64,000 nucleotides of DNA from Hydractinia symbiolongicarpus (Eukaryota > Cnidaria > Hydrozoa > Anthoathecata > Hydractiniidae): NCBI RefSeq assembly GCF_029227915.1, contig NC_079876.1, positions 10,418,001 to 10,482,000 of the forward strand, given 5' to 3'. Numbering within the stretch: the stretch's first letter is position 1; each line of letters opens with the position of its first letter. The notes beneath the pieces are model-generated. The model saw nothing but the letters and a program-made list of their open reading frames with translations, ran no database searches and had not been told where the DNA came from. This document shows positions 38,538 through 51,740 of this stretch, one piece after another. The position numbers were made by a program, and so were the translations under genes.

Positions 38538-40487
38538 AGCGCTACCACAGCGCCCAGTATAATTGCTGAGTTTCGGCAATCATGTCAAATTAAGAAGAAT
38601 GTTATTTCTTGGAGTCCAATTGTCTCACTTATAACATTTATAAGGTCACAGTCCAAATCAGTTCAATTATTTGCCACAGTCAATCGTGTCACTGTTAAAA
38701 GCAATGCATCCTAGTAATAAGAGAAAATTATCGCTAAATACATGTTGGTACGAATAGGTGACCCAACCGTTGTAACTCAAACGGACTGACACTGTTAGAA
38801 AGTCAGTGAGATGTAGTATTTGAAACTGTCTCTATTACTTCAACGCGCGCTAACGGCTAAGATTGGTCCCACAGTAAGAAATGACTCATTAATCTAAATT
38901 TTCAAAAGAAGCGCTACCACAGCGCCCAGTGTAATCGCTGAGTTTCGGCAGTCATGTCAAATTAAGAAGAATGTTATTTCTTGGAGTCCAATTGTCCCAT
39001 TTATCATATTTATCAGGTCGCAGTCCAAAGTTAGTTCAATTAAGTCCCACAGTTAATCGTTTCATTGTTAAAAGCGATGCAACCTAGTAATATCAGAAAA
39101 ATATCACTAAATACATGTTGGTACGAATAGGTGACCCAACCGTTGTAACTCAAACGGACTGACATCGTTAGAAAGTCAATGAAATGTAGTTTTTGAAACT
39201 GTCGCTAATTCTTCAGTGCGCGATAACGGCTAGGATTGGTCCCACAGTAAAAAATGACTTATTAATCTAAATTTTTAAATGAAGCACTACCACAGGGCCC
39301 AGTGTAATCGCTGAGTTCCGGCAATCATGTCAAATTAAGAAGAATGTTCTTTCTTGGAGTCCAATTTTTTTCATTTATCACCTTTATCAGTTCACAGTCC
39401 AAAGTTAGTTCCATTAATTTCCACAGTCAATCGTTTCACTGCTGAAAGCGATGCAACCTAGCAATATCAGATAAATATCGCTAAATACATGTTCGTACGA
39501 ATAGGTGACCCAACCGTTGAAAGTCAAACGGACTGACAGCGTTAGAAAGTCAGTGAAATGTAGTATTTGAAACTGTCTCTATTTCTTCAGCGCGCGCTAA
39601 CGGCTAGGATTGGTCCCACAGTAAAAAATGACTTTTTATCTGAATTTTTAATTAAAGCACTACCACAGCGCCCAGTGTAATCGCTGAGTTTCGGCAGTCA
39701 TGTCAAATTAAGAAGAATGTTATTTCTTGGAGTGCAATTGTCTCATTTATCATATTTATCAGGTCGCAGTCCAAAGTTAGTTCAATTAAGTCCCACAGTT
39801 AATCGTTTCATTGTTAAAAGCGATGCAACCTAGTAATATCAGAAAAATATCGCTAAATACATGTTGGTACGAATAGGTGACCCAACCGTTGTAACTCAAA
39901 CGGACTGACATCGTTAGAAAGTCAATGAAATGTAGTTTTTGAGACTGTCGCTAATTCTTCAGTGCGCGATAACGGCTAGGATTGGTCCCACAGTAAAAAA
40001 TGACTTATTAATCTAAATTTTTAAATGAAGCACTACCACAGGGCCCAGTGTAATCGCTGAGTTCCGGCAATCATGTCAAATTAAGAAGAATGTTCTTTCT
40101 TGGAGTCCAATTTTTTTCATTTATCACATTTATCAGGTCACAGTTCAAAGTTAGTTCCATTAATTCCCACAGTCTAGCGTTTCACTGCTGAAAGCGATGC
40201 AACCTAGCAATATCAGATAAATATCGCTAAATACATGTTCGTACGAATATGTGACCCAACCGTTGAAACTCAAACGGACTGACACCTTTAGAAAGTCAAT
40301 GAAATGTAGTTTTTGAAACTGTCGCTATTTCTTCAGCGTGCGATAACGGCTAGGATTGGTCACACAGTAAAAATTGACTTATTTATCTAAATTTTTAAAT
40401 GAAGCGCTACCACAGCGCCCAGTGTAAACGCTGAGTTGCGGCAATCATGTCAAATTAAGAAGAATGTTATTTCTTGAAGTCCAATTG
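38538..40487. repeat. Mosaic satellite block
   Basis: About five monomers of alternating TTGTCTCACTTATAACAT, TTGTC(T/C)CATTTATCATAT and TTTTTTTCATTTATCACA types, with the ACATGTTCGTACGAATA variant (C for G) appearing first at about 39,490. Near 39,940-40,180 it carries the GAGACTGTCGCTAATTC and CACAGTCTAGCG variants that recur in the next block. No other feature is seen. Confidence 0.72.
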
Positions 40488-43400
40488 TAGCAATATCAGA
40501 AAAATATCGCTAAAACATGTTGGTACGAATAGGTGACCCAACCGTTGTAACTCAAACGGACTGACATCGTTAGAAAGTCAATGAAATGTAGTATTTGAAA
40601 CTGTCTCTATTACTTCAACGCGCGCTAACGGCTAAGATTGGTCCCACAGTAAGAAATGACTCATTAATCTAAATTTTCAAAAGAAGCGCTACCACAGCGC
40701 CCAGTGTAATCGCTGAGTTTCGGCAGTCATGTCAAATTAAGAAGAATGTTATTTCTTGGAGTCCAATTGTCTCATTTATTATATTTATCAGGTCGCAGTC
40801 CAAAGTTAGTTCAATTAAGTCCCAGAGTTAATCGTTTCATTGTTAAAAGCGATGCAACCTAGTAATATCAGAAAAATATCGCTAAATACATGTTGGTACG
40901 AATAGGTGACCCAATCGTTGTAACTCAAACGGACTGACATCGTTAGAAAGTCAATGAAATGTAGTTTTTGAAACTGTCGCTATTTCTTCAGCGTGCGATA
41001 AGGGCTAGGATTGGTCACACAGTAAAAATTGACTTATTTATCTAAATTTTTAAATGAAGCGCTACCACAGCGCCCAGTGTAAGCGCTGAGTTGCGGCAAT
41101 CATGTCAAATTAAGAAGAATGTTCTTTCTTGGAGTCCAATTTTTTTCGTTTATCACCTTTATCAGGTCACAGTCCAAAGTTAGTTCCATTAATTTCCACA
41201 GTCAATCGTTTCACTGCTGAAAGCGATGCAACCTAGCAATATCAGATAAATATCGCTAAATACATGTTCGTACGAATAGGTGACCCAACCGTTGAAACTC
41301 AAACGGACTGACAGCGTTAGAAAGTCAGTGAAATGTAGTATTTGAAACTGTCTCTATTTCTTCAGCGCGCGCTAACGGCTAGGATTGGTCCCACAGTAAA
41401 AAATGACTTTTTATCTTAATTTTTAATTAAAGCGCTACCACAGCGCCCAGTGTAATCGCTGAGTTTCGGCAGTCATGTCAAATTAAGAGAATGTTATTTC
41501 TTGGAGTCCAATTGTCTCATTTATCATATTTATCAGGTCGCAGTCCAAAGTTATTTCAATTAAGTCCCACAGTTAATCGTTTCATTGTTAAAAGCGATGC
41601 AACCTAGTAATATCAGAAAAATATCGCTAAATACATGTTGGTACGAATAGGTGACCCAACCGTTGTAACTCAAACGGACTGACATCGTTAGAAAGTCAAT
41701 GAAATGTAGTTTTTGAAACTGTCGCTAATTCTTCAGTGCGCGATAACGGCTAGGATTGGTCCCACAGTAAAAAATGACTTATTAATCTAAATTTTAAAAT
41801 AAGCACTACCACAGGGCCCAGTGTAATCGCTGAGTTCCGGCAATCATGTCAAATTAAGAAGAATGTTCTTTCTTGGAGTCCAATTTTTTTCATTTATCAC
41901 ATTTATCAGGTCACAGTCCAAAGTTAGTTCCATTAATTCCCACAGTCTAGCGTTTCACTGCTGAAAGCGATGCAACCTAGCAATATCAGATAAATATCGC
42001 TAAATACATGTTCGTACGAATATGTGACCCAACCGTTGAAACTCAAACGGACTGACACCGTTAGAAAGTCAATAAAATGTAGTTTTTGAAACTGTCGCTA
42101 TTTCTTCAGCGTGCGATAACGGCTAGGATTGGTCACACAGTAAAAATTGACTTATTTATCTAAATTTTTAAATGAAGCGCTACCACAGTGCCCAGTGTAA
42201 GCGCTGAGTTGCGGCAATCATGTCAAATTAAGAAGAATGTTATTTCTTGGAGTCCAATTGTAGCAATATCAGAAAAATATCGCTAAAATATGTTGGTACG
42301 AATAGGTGACCCAACCGTTGTAACTCAAACGGACTGACATCGTTAGAAAGTCAATGAAATGTAGTTTTTGAAACTGTCGCTATTTCTTCAGTGCGCGATA
42401 ACGGCTAGGATTGGTCCCACAGTAAAAAATGACTTATTAATCTAAATTTTTAAATGAAGCACTACCACAGGGCCCAATGTAATCGCTGAGTTTCGGCAAT
42501 CATGTCAAATTAAGAAGAATGTTATTTCTTGGAGTCCAATTGTCTCACTTATAACATTTATAAGGTCACAGTCCAAATCAGTTCAATTATTTGCCACAGT
42601 CAATCGTGTCACTGTTAAAAGCAATGCATCCTAGTAATATGAGAAAATTATCGCTAAATACATGTTGGTACGAATAGGTGACCCAACCGTTGTAACTCAA
42701 ACGGACTGACATCGTTAGAAAGTCAATGAAATGTAGTATTTGAAACTGTCTCTATTACTTCAACGCGCGCTAACGGCTAAGATTGGTCCCACAGTAAGAA
42801 ATGACTCATTAATCTAAATTTTCAAAAGAAGCGCTACCACAGCGCCCAGTGTAATCGCTGAGTTTCGGCAGTCATGTCAAATTAAGAAGAATGTTATTTC
42901 TTGGAGTCCAATTGTCTCATTTATTATATTTATCAGGTCGCAGTCCAAAGTTAGTTCAATTAAGTCCCAGAGTTAATCGTTTCATTGTTAAAAGCGATGC
43001 AACCTAGTAATATCAGAAAAATATCGCTAAATACATGTTGGTACGAATAGGTGACCCAATCGTTGTAACTCAAACGGACTGACATCGTTAGAAAGTCAAT
43101 GAAATGTAGTTTTTGAAACTGTCGCTATTTCTTCAGCGTGCGATAAGGGCTAGGATTGGTCACACAGTAAAAATTGACTTATTTATCTAAATTTTTAAAT
43201 GAAGCGCTACCACAGCGCCCAGTGTAAGCGCTGAGTTGCGGCAATCATGTCAAATTAAGAAGAATGTTCTTTCTTGGAGTCCAATTTTTTTCGTTTATCA
43301 CCTTTATCAGGTCACAGTCCAAAGTTAGTTCCATTAATTTCCACAGTCAATCGTTTCACTGCTGAAAGCGATGCAACCTAGCAATATCAGATAAATATCG

Positions 43401-44860
43401 CTAAATACATGTTCGTACGAATAGGTGACCCAACCGTAGAAACTCAAACGGACTGACAGCGTTAGAAAGTCAGTGAAATGTAGTATTTGAAACTGTCTCT
43501 ATTTCTTCAGCGCGCGCTAACGGCTAGGATTGGTCCCACAGTAAAAAATGACTTTTTATCTTAATTTTTAATTAAAGCGCTACCACAGCGCCCAGTGTAA
43601 TCGCTGAGTTTCGGCAGTCATGTCAAATTAAGAGAATGTTATTTCTTGGAGTCCAATTGTCTCATTTATCATATTTATCAGGTCGCAGTCCAAAGTTATT
43701 TCAATTAAGTCCCACAGTTAATCGTTTCATTGTTAAAAGCGATGCAACCTAGTAATATCAGAAAAATATCGCTAAATACATGTTGGTACGAATAGGTGAC
43801 CCAACCGTTGTAACTCAAACGGACTGACATCGTTAGAAAGTCAATGAAATGTAGTTTTTGAAACTGTCGCTAATTCTTCAGTGCGCGATAACGGCTAGGA
43901 TTGGTCCCACAGTAAAAAATGACTTATTAATCTAAATTTTAAAATAAGCACTACCACAGGGCCCAGTGTAATCGCTGAGTTCCGGCAATCATGCCAAATT
44001 AAGAAGAATGTTCTTTCTTGGAGTCCAATTTTTTTCATTTATCACATTTATCAGGTCACAGTCCAAAGTTAGTTCCATTAATTCCCACAGTCTAGCGTTT
44101 CACTGCTGAAAGCGATGCAACCTAGCAATATCAGATAAATATCGCTAAATACATGTTCGTACGAATATGTGACCCAACCGTTGAAACTCAAACGGACTGA
44201 CACCGTTAGAAAGTCAATAAAATGTAGTTTTTGAAACTGTCGCTATTTCTTCAGCGTGCGATAACGGCTAGGATTGGTCACACAGTAAAAATTGACTTAT
44301 TTATCTAAATTTTTAAATGAAGCGCTACCACAGTGCCCAGTGTAAGCGCTGAGTTGCGGCAATCATGTCAAATTAAGAAGAATGTTATTTCTTGGAGTCC
44401 AATTGTAGCAATATCAGAAAAATATCGCTAAAATATGTTGGTACGAATAGGTGACCCAACCGTTGTAACTCAAACGGACTGACATCGTTAGAAAGTCAAT
44501 GAAATGTAGTTTTTGAAACTGTCGCTATTTCTTCAGTGCGCGATAACGGCTAGGATTGGTCCCACAGTAAAAAATGACTTATTAATCTAAATTTTTAAAT
44601 GAAGCACTACCACAGGGCCCAATGTAATCGCTGAGTTTCGGCAATCATGTCAAATTAAGAAGAATGTTATTTCTTGGAGTCCAATTGTCTCACTTATAAC
44701 ATTTATAAGGTCACAGTCCAAATCAGTTCAATTATTTGCCACAGTCAATCGTGTCACTGTTAAAAGCAATGCATCCTAGTAATATGAGAAAATTATCGCT
44801 AAATACATGTTGGTACGAATAGGTGACCCAACCGTTGTAACTCAAACGGACTGACACTGT
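40488..44860. repeat. Higher-order repeat D, 1,773- and 2,145-bp units with a 90-bp-deleted monomer
   Basis: A monomer in which CCAATTG is joined straight to TAGCAATATCAG, lacking 90 bp of the central region, occurs with the TAGCAAT at 40,488, 42,261 and 44,406. The spacings of 1,773 and 2,145 bp differ by one 372-bp monomer (TTGTCTCACTTATAACAT type), which the second unit has and the first lacks. Other private variants recur at the same 2,145-bp offset: AATTAAGAGAATG at 41,481 and 43,626, and CTAAATTTTAAAATAAGC near 41,790 and 43,935. The third unit diverges near 44,860. Confidence 0.85.
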
Positions 44861-46900
44861 TAGAAAGTCAATGAAATGTAGTTTTTGAGACTGTCGCTAT
44901 TTCTTCAGCGCGCGATAACGGCTAGGATTGGTCCCACAGTAAAAAATGACTTATTAATCTAAATATTTAAATGAAGCGCTACCACAGCGCACAGTGTAAT
45001 CGCTGAGTTCCGGCAATCATGTCAAATTAAGAAGAATGTTATTTCTTGGAGTCCAAGTTTTTTTATTTATCACATTTATCAATTCACAGTCCAAAGTTAG
45101 TTCAATTAAGTCCCAGAGTTAATCGTTTCATTGTTAAAAGCGATGCAACCTAGTAATATCAGAAAAATATCGCTAAATACATGTTGGTACGAATAGGTGA
45201 CCCAATCGTTGTAACTCAAACGGACTGACATCGTTAGAAAGTCAATGAAATGTAGTTTTTGAAACTGTCGCTAATTCTTCAGTGCGCGATAACGGCTAGG
45301 ATTGGTCCCACAGTAAAAAATGACTTATTAATCTAAATTTTTAAATGAAGCACTACCACAGGGCCCAGTGTAATCGCTGAGTTCCGGCAATCATGTCAAA
45401 TTAAGAAGAATGTTCTTTCTTGGAGCCCAATTTTTTTCATTTATCACATTTATCAGGTCACAGTCCAAAGTTAGTTCCATTAATTCCCACAGTCAATCGT
45501 TTCACTGCTGAAAGCGATGCAACCTAGCAATATCAGATAAATATCGCTAAATACATGTTCGTACGAATATGTGACCCAACCGTAGAGACTCAAACGGACT
45601 GACACCGTTAGAAAGTCAGTGAAATGTAGTATTTGAAACTGTCTCTATTTCTTCAGCGCGCGCTAACGGCTAGGATTGGTCCCACAGTAAAAAATGACTT
45701 TCTATCTTAATTTTTAATTAAAGCGCTACCACAGCGCCCAGTGTAAGCACTGAGTTTCGGCAATCATGTCAAATTAAGAAGAATGTTATTTCTTGGAGTC
45801 CAATTGTCTCACTTATAACATTTATAAGGTCACAGTCCAAATCAGTTCAATTATGTGCCACAGTCAATCGTTTCACTGTTAAAAGCAATGCATCCTAGTA
45901 ATATGAGAAAATTATCGCTAAATACATGTTGGTACGAATATGTGACCCAACCGTTATAACTCAAACGTACTGACACCGTTAGAAAGTCAATGAAATGCAG
46001 TTTTTGAAACTGTCGCTATTTCTTCAGCGTGCGATAACGGCTAGGATTGGTCCCACAGTAAAAATTGACTTATTTATTTAAATTTTTAAATGAAGCGCTA
46101 CCACAGCGCCCATTGTAAGCGCTGAGTTGCGGCAATCATGTCAAATTAAGAAGAATGTTATTTCTTGGAGTCCAAGTTTTTTCATTTATCACATTTATCA
46201 GTTCACAGTCCAAAGTTAGTTCAATTAAGTCTCATAGTCAATCGTTTCACTGTTAAAAGCAATGCATCCTAGTAATATGAGGAAAATATCGCTAAATACA
46301 TGTTGGTACGAATATGTGACCCAACCGTTGAAACTCAAACGGACTGACACCGTTAGAAAGTCAGTGAGATGTAGTATTTGAAACTGTCTCTATTACTTCA
46401 ACGCGCTAACAGCTAGGATTGGTCCCACAGTAAGAAACGACTCATTAATCTAAATTTTCAAAAGAAGCGCTACCACAGCGCCCAGTGTAATCGCTGAGTT
46501 TCGGCTTTCATGTCAAATTAAGAAGAATGTTATTTCTTGGAGTCCAATTGTCTCATTTATCATATTTATCAGGTCGCAGTCCAAAGTTAGTTCCATTAAG
46601 TCCCACAGTCAATCGTTTCATTGTTAAAAGCGATGCAACCTAGTAATATCAGAAAAATATCGCTAAATACATGTTGGTACGAATAGGTGACCCAACCGTT
46701 GAAACCCAAACGGACTGACATCGTTAGAAAGTCAATGAAATTTAGTTTTTGAAACTGTCGCTATTTCTTCAGTGCGTGATAACGGCTAGGATTGGTCCCA
46801 CAGTAAAAAATGACTTTTTTATCTTAATGTTTAATTGAAGCGCTACCACAGCACCTAATGTAATCGCTGAGTTTCGGCAGTCATGTCAAATTAAGAAGAA
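44861..46900. repeat. Mosaic satellite block
   Basis: About 5.5 monomers. The segment around 45.1-45.6 kb (CCCAGAGTTAATCG, GGAGCCCAATTTTTTTC, ACATGTTCGTACG) is repeated around 50.7-51.2 kb. From about 46,420 appear the AAACGACTCATTAATC and TTTCGGCTTTCATG variants that mark the following higher-order repeat. No other feature is seen. Confidence 0.72.
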
Positions 46901-49900
46901 TGTTATTTCTTGGAGTCCAATTGTCTTACTTTTACATTTTTAAGGTCACAGTCCATAATCAGTTCAATTAAGTCCCACAGTCAATTGTTTCATTGTTGAA
47001 AGCGATGCAACCTAGTAATATCAGAAAAATATCGCTAAATACATGTTGGTACGAATATGTGACCAAACCGTTGAAACTCAAACGGACTGACACCGTTAGA
47101 AAGTCAGTGAGATGTAGTATTTGAAACTGTCTCTATTACTTCAACGCGCTAACGGCTAGGATTGGTCCCACAGTAAGAAACGACTCATTAATCTAAATTT
47201 TCAAAAGAAGCGCTACCACAGCGCCCAGTGTAATCGCTGAGTTTCGGCTTTCATGTCAAATTAAGAAGAATGTTATTTCTTGGAGTCCAATTGTCTCATT
47301 TATCATATTTATCAGGTCGCAGTCCAAAGTTAGTTCCATTAAGTCCCACAGTCAATCGTTTCATTGTTAAAAGCGATGCAACCTAGTAATATCAGAAAAA
47401 TATCGCTAAATACATGTTGGTACGAATAGGTGACCCAACCGTTGAAACCCAAACGGACTGACATCGTTAGAAAGTCAATGAAATGTAGTTTTTGAAACTG
47501 TCGCTATTTCTTCAGTGCGTGATAACGGCTAGGATTGGTCCCACAGTAAAAAATGACTTATTAATCTAAATTTTTAAATGAAGCACTACCACAGGGCCCA
47601 GTGTAATCGCTGAGTTCCGGCAATCATGTCAAATTAAGAAGAATGTTATTTCTTGGAGTCCAATTTTTTTCATTTATCACATTTATCAGGTCACAGTCCA
47701 AAGTTAGTTCTATTAAGTCCCACAGTCAATCGTTTCATTGTTAAAAGCGATGCAACCTAGTAATATCAGAAAAATATCGCTAAATACATGTTGGTACGAA
47801 TAGGTGACCCAACCGTTGAAACCCAAACGGACTGACACCGTTAGAAAGTCAGTGAAATGTAGTTTTTGAAACTGTCTCTATTACTTCAGCGCGCGATAAC
47901 GGCTAGGATTGGTCCCACAGTAAAAAATGACTTTTTTATCTTAATGTTTAATTGAAGCGCTACCACAGCACCTAATGTAATCGCTGAGTTTCGGCAGTCA
48001 TGTCAAATTAAGAAGAATGTTATTTCTTGGAGTCCAATTGTCTTACTTTCACATTTTTAAGGTCACAGTCCATAATCAGTTCAATTAAGTCCCACAGTCA
48101 ATCGTTTCATTGTTGAAAGCGATGCAACCTAGTAATATCAGAAAAATATCGCTAAATACATGTTGGTACGAATATGTGACCCAACCGTTATAACTCAAAC
48201 GGACTGAACCGTTAGAAAGTCCATGAAATGTAGTTTTTGAAACTGTCGCTATTTCTTCCGCGCGCGATAACAGCTAGGATTGGTCCCACAGTAAAAATTG
48301 ACTTATTTATCTAAATTTTTAAATGAAGCGCTACCACAGCGCCCAGTGTAATCGCTGAGTTTCGGCAATCATGTCAAAGTAAGAAGAATGTTATTTCTTG
48401 GAGTCCAATTGTCTCACTTATAACATTTATAAGGCCACAGTCCAAAATCAGTTCAATTATGTGCCACAGTCAATCGTTTCACTGTTAAAACCAATGCAAC
48501 ATAGTAATATGAGAAAAATATGGCTAAATACATGTTGGTACAAATAGGTGACCCAACCGTTGTAACTCAAACGGACTGACACGGTTAGAAAGTCAGTGAG
48601 ATGTAGTATTTGAAACTGTCTCTATTACTTCAACGCGCTAACGGCTAGGATTGGTCCCACAGTAAGAAATGACTCATTAATCTAAATTTTCAAAAAGAAG
48701 CGCTACCACAGCGCCCAGTGTAATCGCTGAGTTCCGGCAATCATGTCAAATTAAGTAGAATGTTATTTCTTGGGGTCCAATTTTCTCATTTATCACATTT
48801 ATCAGGTCACAGTTCAAAGTTAGTTCAGTTAAGTCCCACAGTCAATCGTTTCACTGCTAAAAACGATGCAACCTAGTAATATCAGATAAATATCGCTAAA
48901 TACATGTTGGTACGAATAGGTGACCCAACCGTTGTAACTCAAACGAACTGACACCGCTACAAAGTCAATGAAATGTAGTTTTCTAAACTATCGTTATTTC
49001 TTCAGCGCGCAATAACGGGTAGGATTGGTCCCACAGTAAAGAATGACTTATTTATCTAACTTTTTAAATGAAGCGCTACCACAGCGCCCAGTATAATCGC
49101 TGAGTTCCGGTAATCACGTCAAATTAAGAAGAATGTTATTTCTTGGAGTCCGCTTGTCTCATTTATCATATTTACCAGGTCGCAGTCCAAAGTTAGTTCA
49201 ATTAAGTCCCACAGTTAATCGTTTCATTGTTAAAAGCGATGCAACCTAGTAATATCAGAAAAATATCGCTAACTACATGTTGGTACGAATATGTGACCCA
49301 ACCGTTCTAACTCAAACGGACTGTCATCGTTAGAAAGTCAATGAAATGTAGTTTTTGAAACTGTCGCTAGTTCTTCAGTGCGCGATAACGGCTAGGATTG
49401 GTCTCACAGTAAAAAATGACTTATTAATCTAAACTTTTAAATGAAGCACTACCACAGGGCCCAGTGTAATCGCTGAGTTTCGGCAATCATGTCAAATTAA
49501 GAAGAATGTTCTTTCTTGGAGCCCAATTTTTTTCATTTATCACATTTATCAGGTCACAGTCCAAAGTTAGTTCCATTAATTCCCACAGTCAATCGTTTCA
49601 CTGCTGAAAGCGATGCAACCTAGCAATATCAGATAAATATCGCTAAATACATGTTCGTACGAATATGTGACCCAACCGTAGAAACTCAAACGGACTGACA
49701 CCGTTAGAAAGTCAGTGAAATGTAGTATTTGAAACTGTCTCTATTTCTTCAGCGCGCGCTAACGGCTAGGATTGGTCCCACAGTAAAAAATGACTTTTTA
49801 TCTTAATTTTTAATTAAAGCGCTACCACAGCGCCCAGTGTAAGCACTGAGTTTCGGCAATCATGTCAAATTAAGAAGAATGTTATTTCTTGGAGTCCAAT

Positions 49901-51740
49901 TGTCTCACTTATAACATTTATAAGGTCACAGTACAAATCAGTTCAATTATGTGCCACAGTCAATCGTTTCACTGTTAAAAGCAATGCATCCTAGTAATAT
50001 GAGAAAATTATCGCTAAATACATGTTGGTACGAATATGTGACCCAACCGTTATAACTCAAACGGACTGACACCGTTAGAAAGTCAATGAAATGTAGTTTT
50101 TGAAACTGTCGCTATTTCTTCAGCGTGCGATAACGGCTACGATTGGTCCCACAGTAAAAATTGACTTATTTATCTAAATTTTTAAATGAAGCGCTACCAC
50201 AGCGCCCATTGTAAGCGCTGAGTTGCGGCAATCATGTCAAATTAAGAAGAATGTTATTTCTTGGAGTCCAATTGTCTCATTTATCATATTTATCAGGTCG
50301 CAGTCCAAAGTTAGTTCCATTAAGTCCCACAGTCAATCGTTTCATTGTTAAAAGCGATGCAACCTAGTAATATCAGAAAAATATCGCTAAATACATGTTG
50401 GTACGAATAGGTGACCCAACCGTTGAAACCCAAACGGACTGACATCGTTAGAAAGTCAATGAAATGTAGTTTTTGAAACTGTCGCTATTTCTTCAGTGCG
50501 TGATAACGGCTAGGATTGGTCCCACAGTAAAAAATGACTTATTAATCTAAATTTTTAAATGAAGCACTACCACAGGGCCCAGTGTAATCGCTGAGTTCCG
50601 GCAATCATGTCAAATTAAGAAGAATGTTAGTTCTTGGAGTCCAAGTTTTTTCATTTATCACATTTATCAATTCACAGTCCAAAGTTAGTTCAATTAAGTC
50701 CCAGAGTTAATCGTTTCATTGTTAAAAGCGATGCAACCTAGTAATATCAGAAAAATATCGCTAAATACATGTTGGTACGAATAGGTGACCCAATCGTTGT
50801 AACTCAAACGGACTGACATCGTTAGAAAGTCAATGAAATGTAGTTTTTGAAACTGTCGCTAATTCTTCAGTGCGCGATAACGGCTAGGATTGGTCCCACA
50901 GTAAAAAATGACTTATTAATCTAAATTTTTAAATGAAGCACTACCACAGGGCCCAGTGTAATCGCTGAGTTCCGGCAATCATGTCAAATTAAGAAGAATG
51001 TTCTTTCTTGGAGCCCAATTTTTTTCATTTATCACATTTATCAGGTCACAGTCCAAAGTTAGTTCCATTAATTCCCACAGTCAATCGTTTCACTGCTGAA
51101 AGCGATGCAACCTAGCAATATCAGATAAATATCGCTAAATACATGTTCGTACGAATATGTGACCCAACCGTTGAAACTCAAACGGACTGACACCGTTAGA
51201 AAGTCAGTGAGATGTAGTATTTGAAACTGTCTCTATTACTTCAACGCGCTAACGGCTAGGATTGGTCCCACAGTAAGAAACGACTCATTAATCTAAATTT
51301 TCAAAAGAAGCGCTACCACAGCGCCCAGTGTAATCGCTGAGTTTCGGCTTTCATGTCAAATTAAGAAGAATGTTATTTCTTGGAGTCCAATTGTCTCATT
51401 TATCATATTTATCAGGTCGCAGTCCAAAGTTAGTTCCATTAAGTCCCACAGTCAATCGTTTCATTGTTAAAAGCGATGCAACCTAGTAATATCAGAAAAA
51501 TATCGCTAAATACATGTTGGTACGAATAGGTGACCCAACCGTTGAAACCCAAACGGACTGACATCGTTAGAAAGTCAATGAAATGTAGTTTTTGAAACTG
51601 TCGCTATTTCTTCAGTGCGTGATAACGGCTGGGATTGGTCCCACAGTAAAAAATGACTTATTAATCTAAATTTTTAAATGAAGCACTACCACAGGGCCCA
51701 GTGTAATCGCTGAGTTCCGGCAATCATGTCAAATTAAGAA
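46901..51740. repeat. Thirteen-monomer higher-order repeat E, copy 1
   Basis: This unit pairs with the following block at an offset of 4,843 bp (13 x 372.5). Shared private marks are CTTCCGCGCG (48,258 and 53,101), CTTGGGGTCC (48,771 and 53,614), GAGTCCGCTTGTC (49,151 and 53,994) and CTTAATGTTTAATTG (47,940 and 52,783). The close match runs from about 46.9 to 50.6 kb. From about 50.64 kb this copy instead follows a segment like 45.1-45.6 kb, so the end of the unit has been replaced. Confidence 0.82.
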
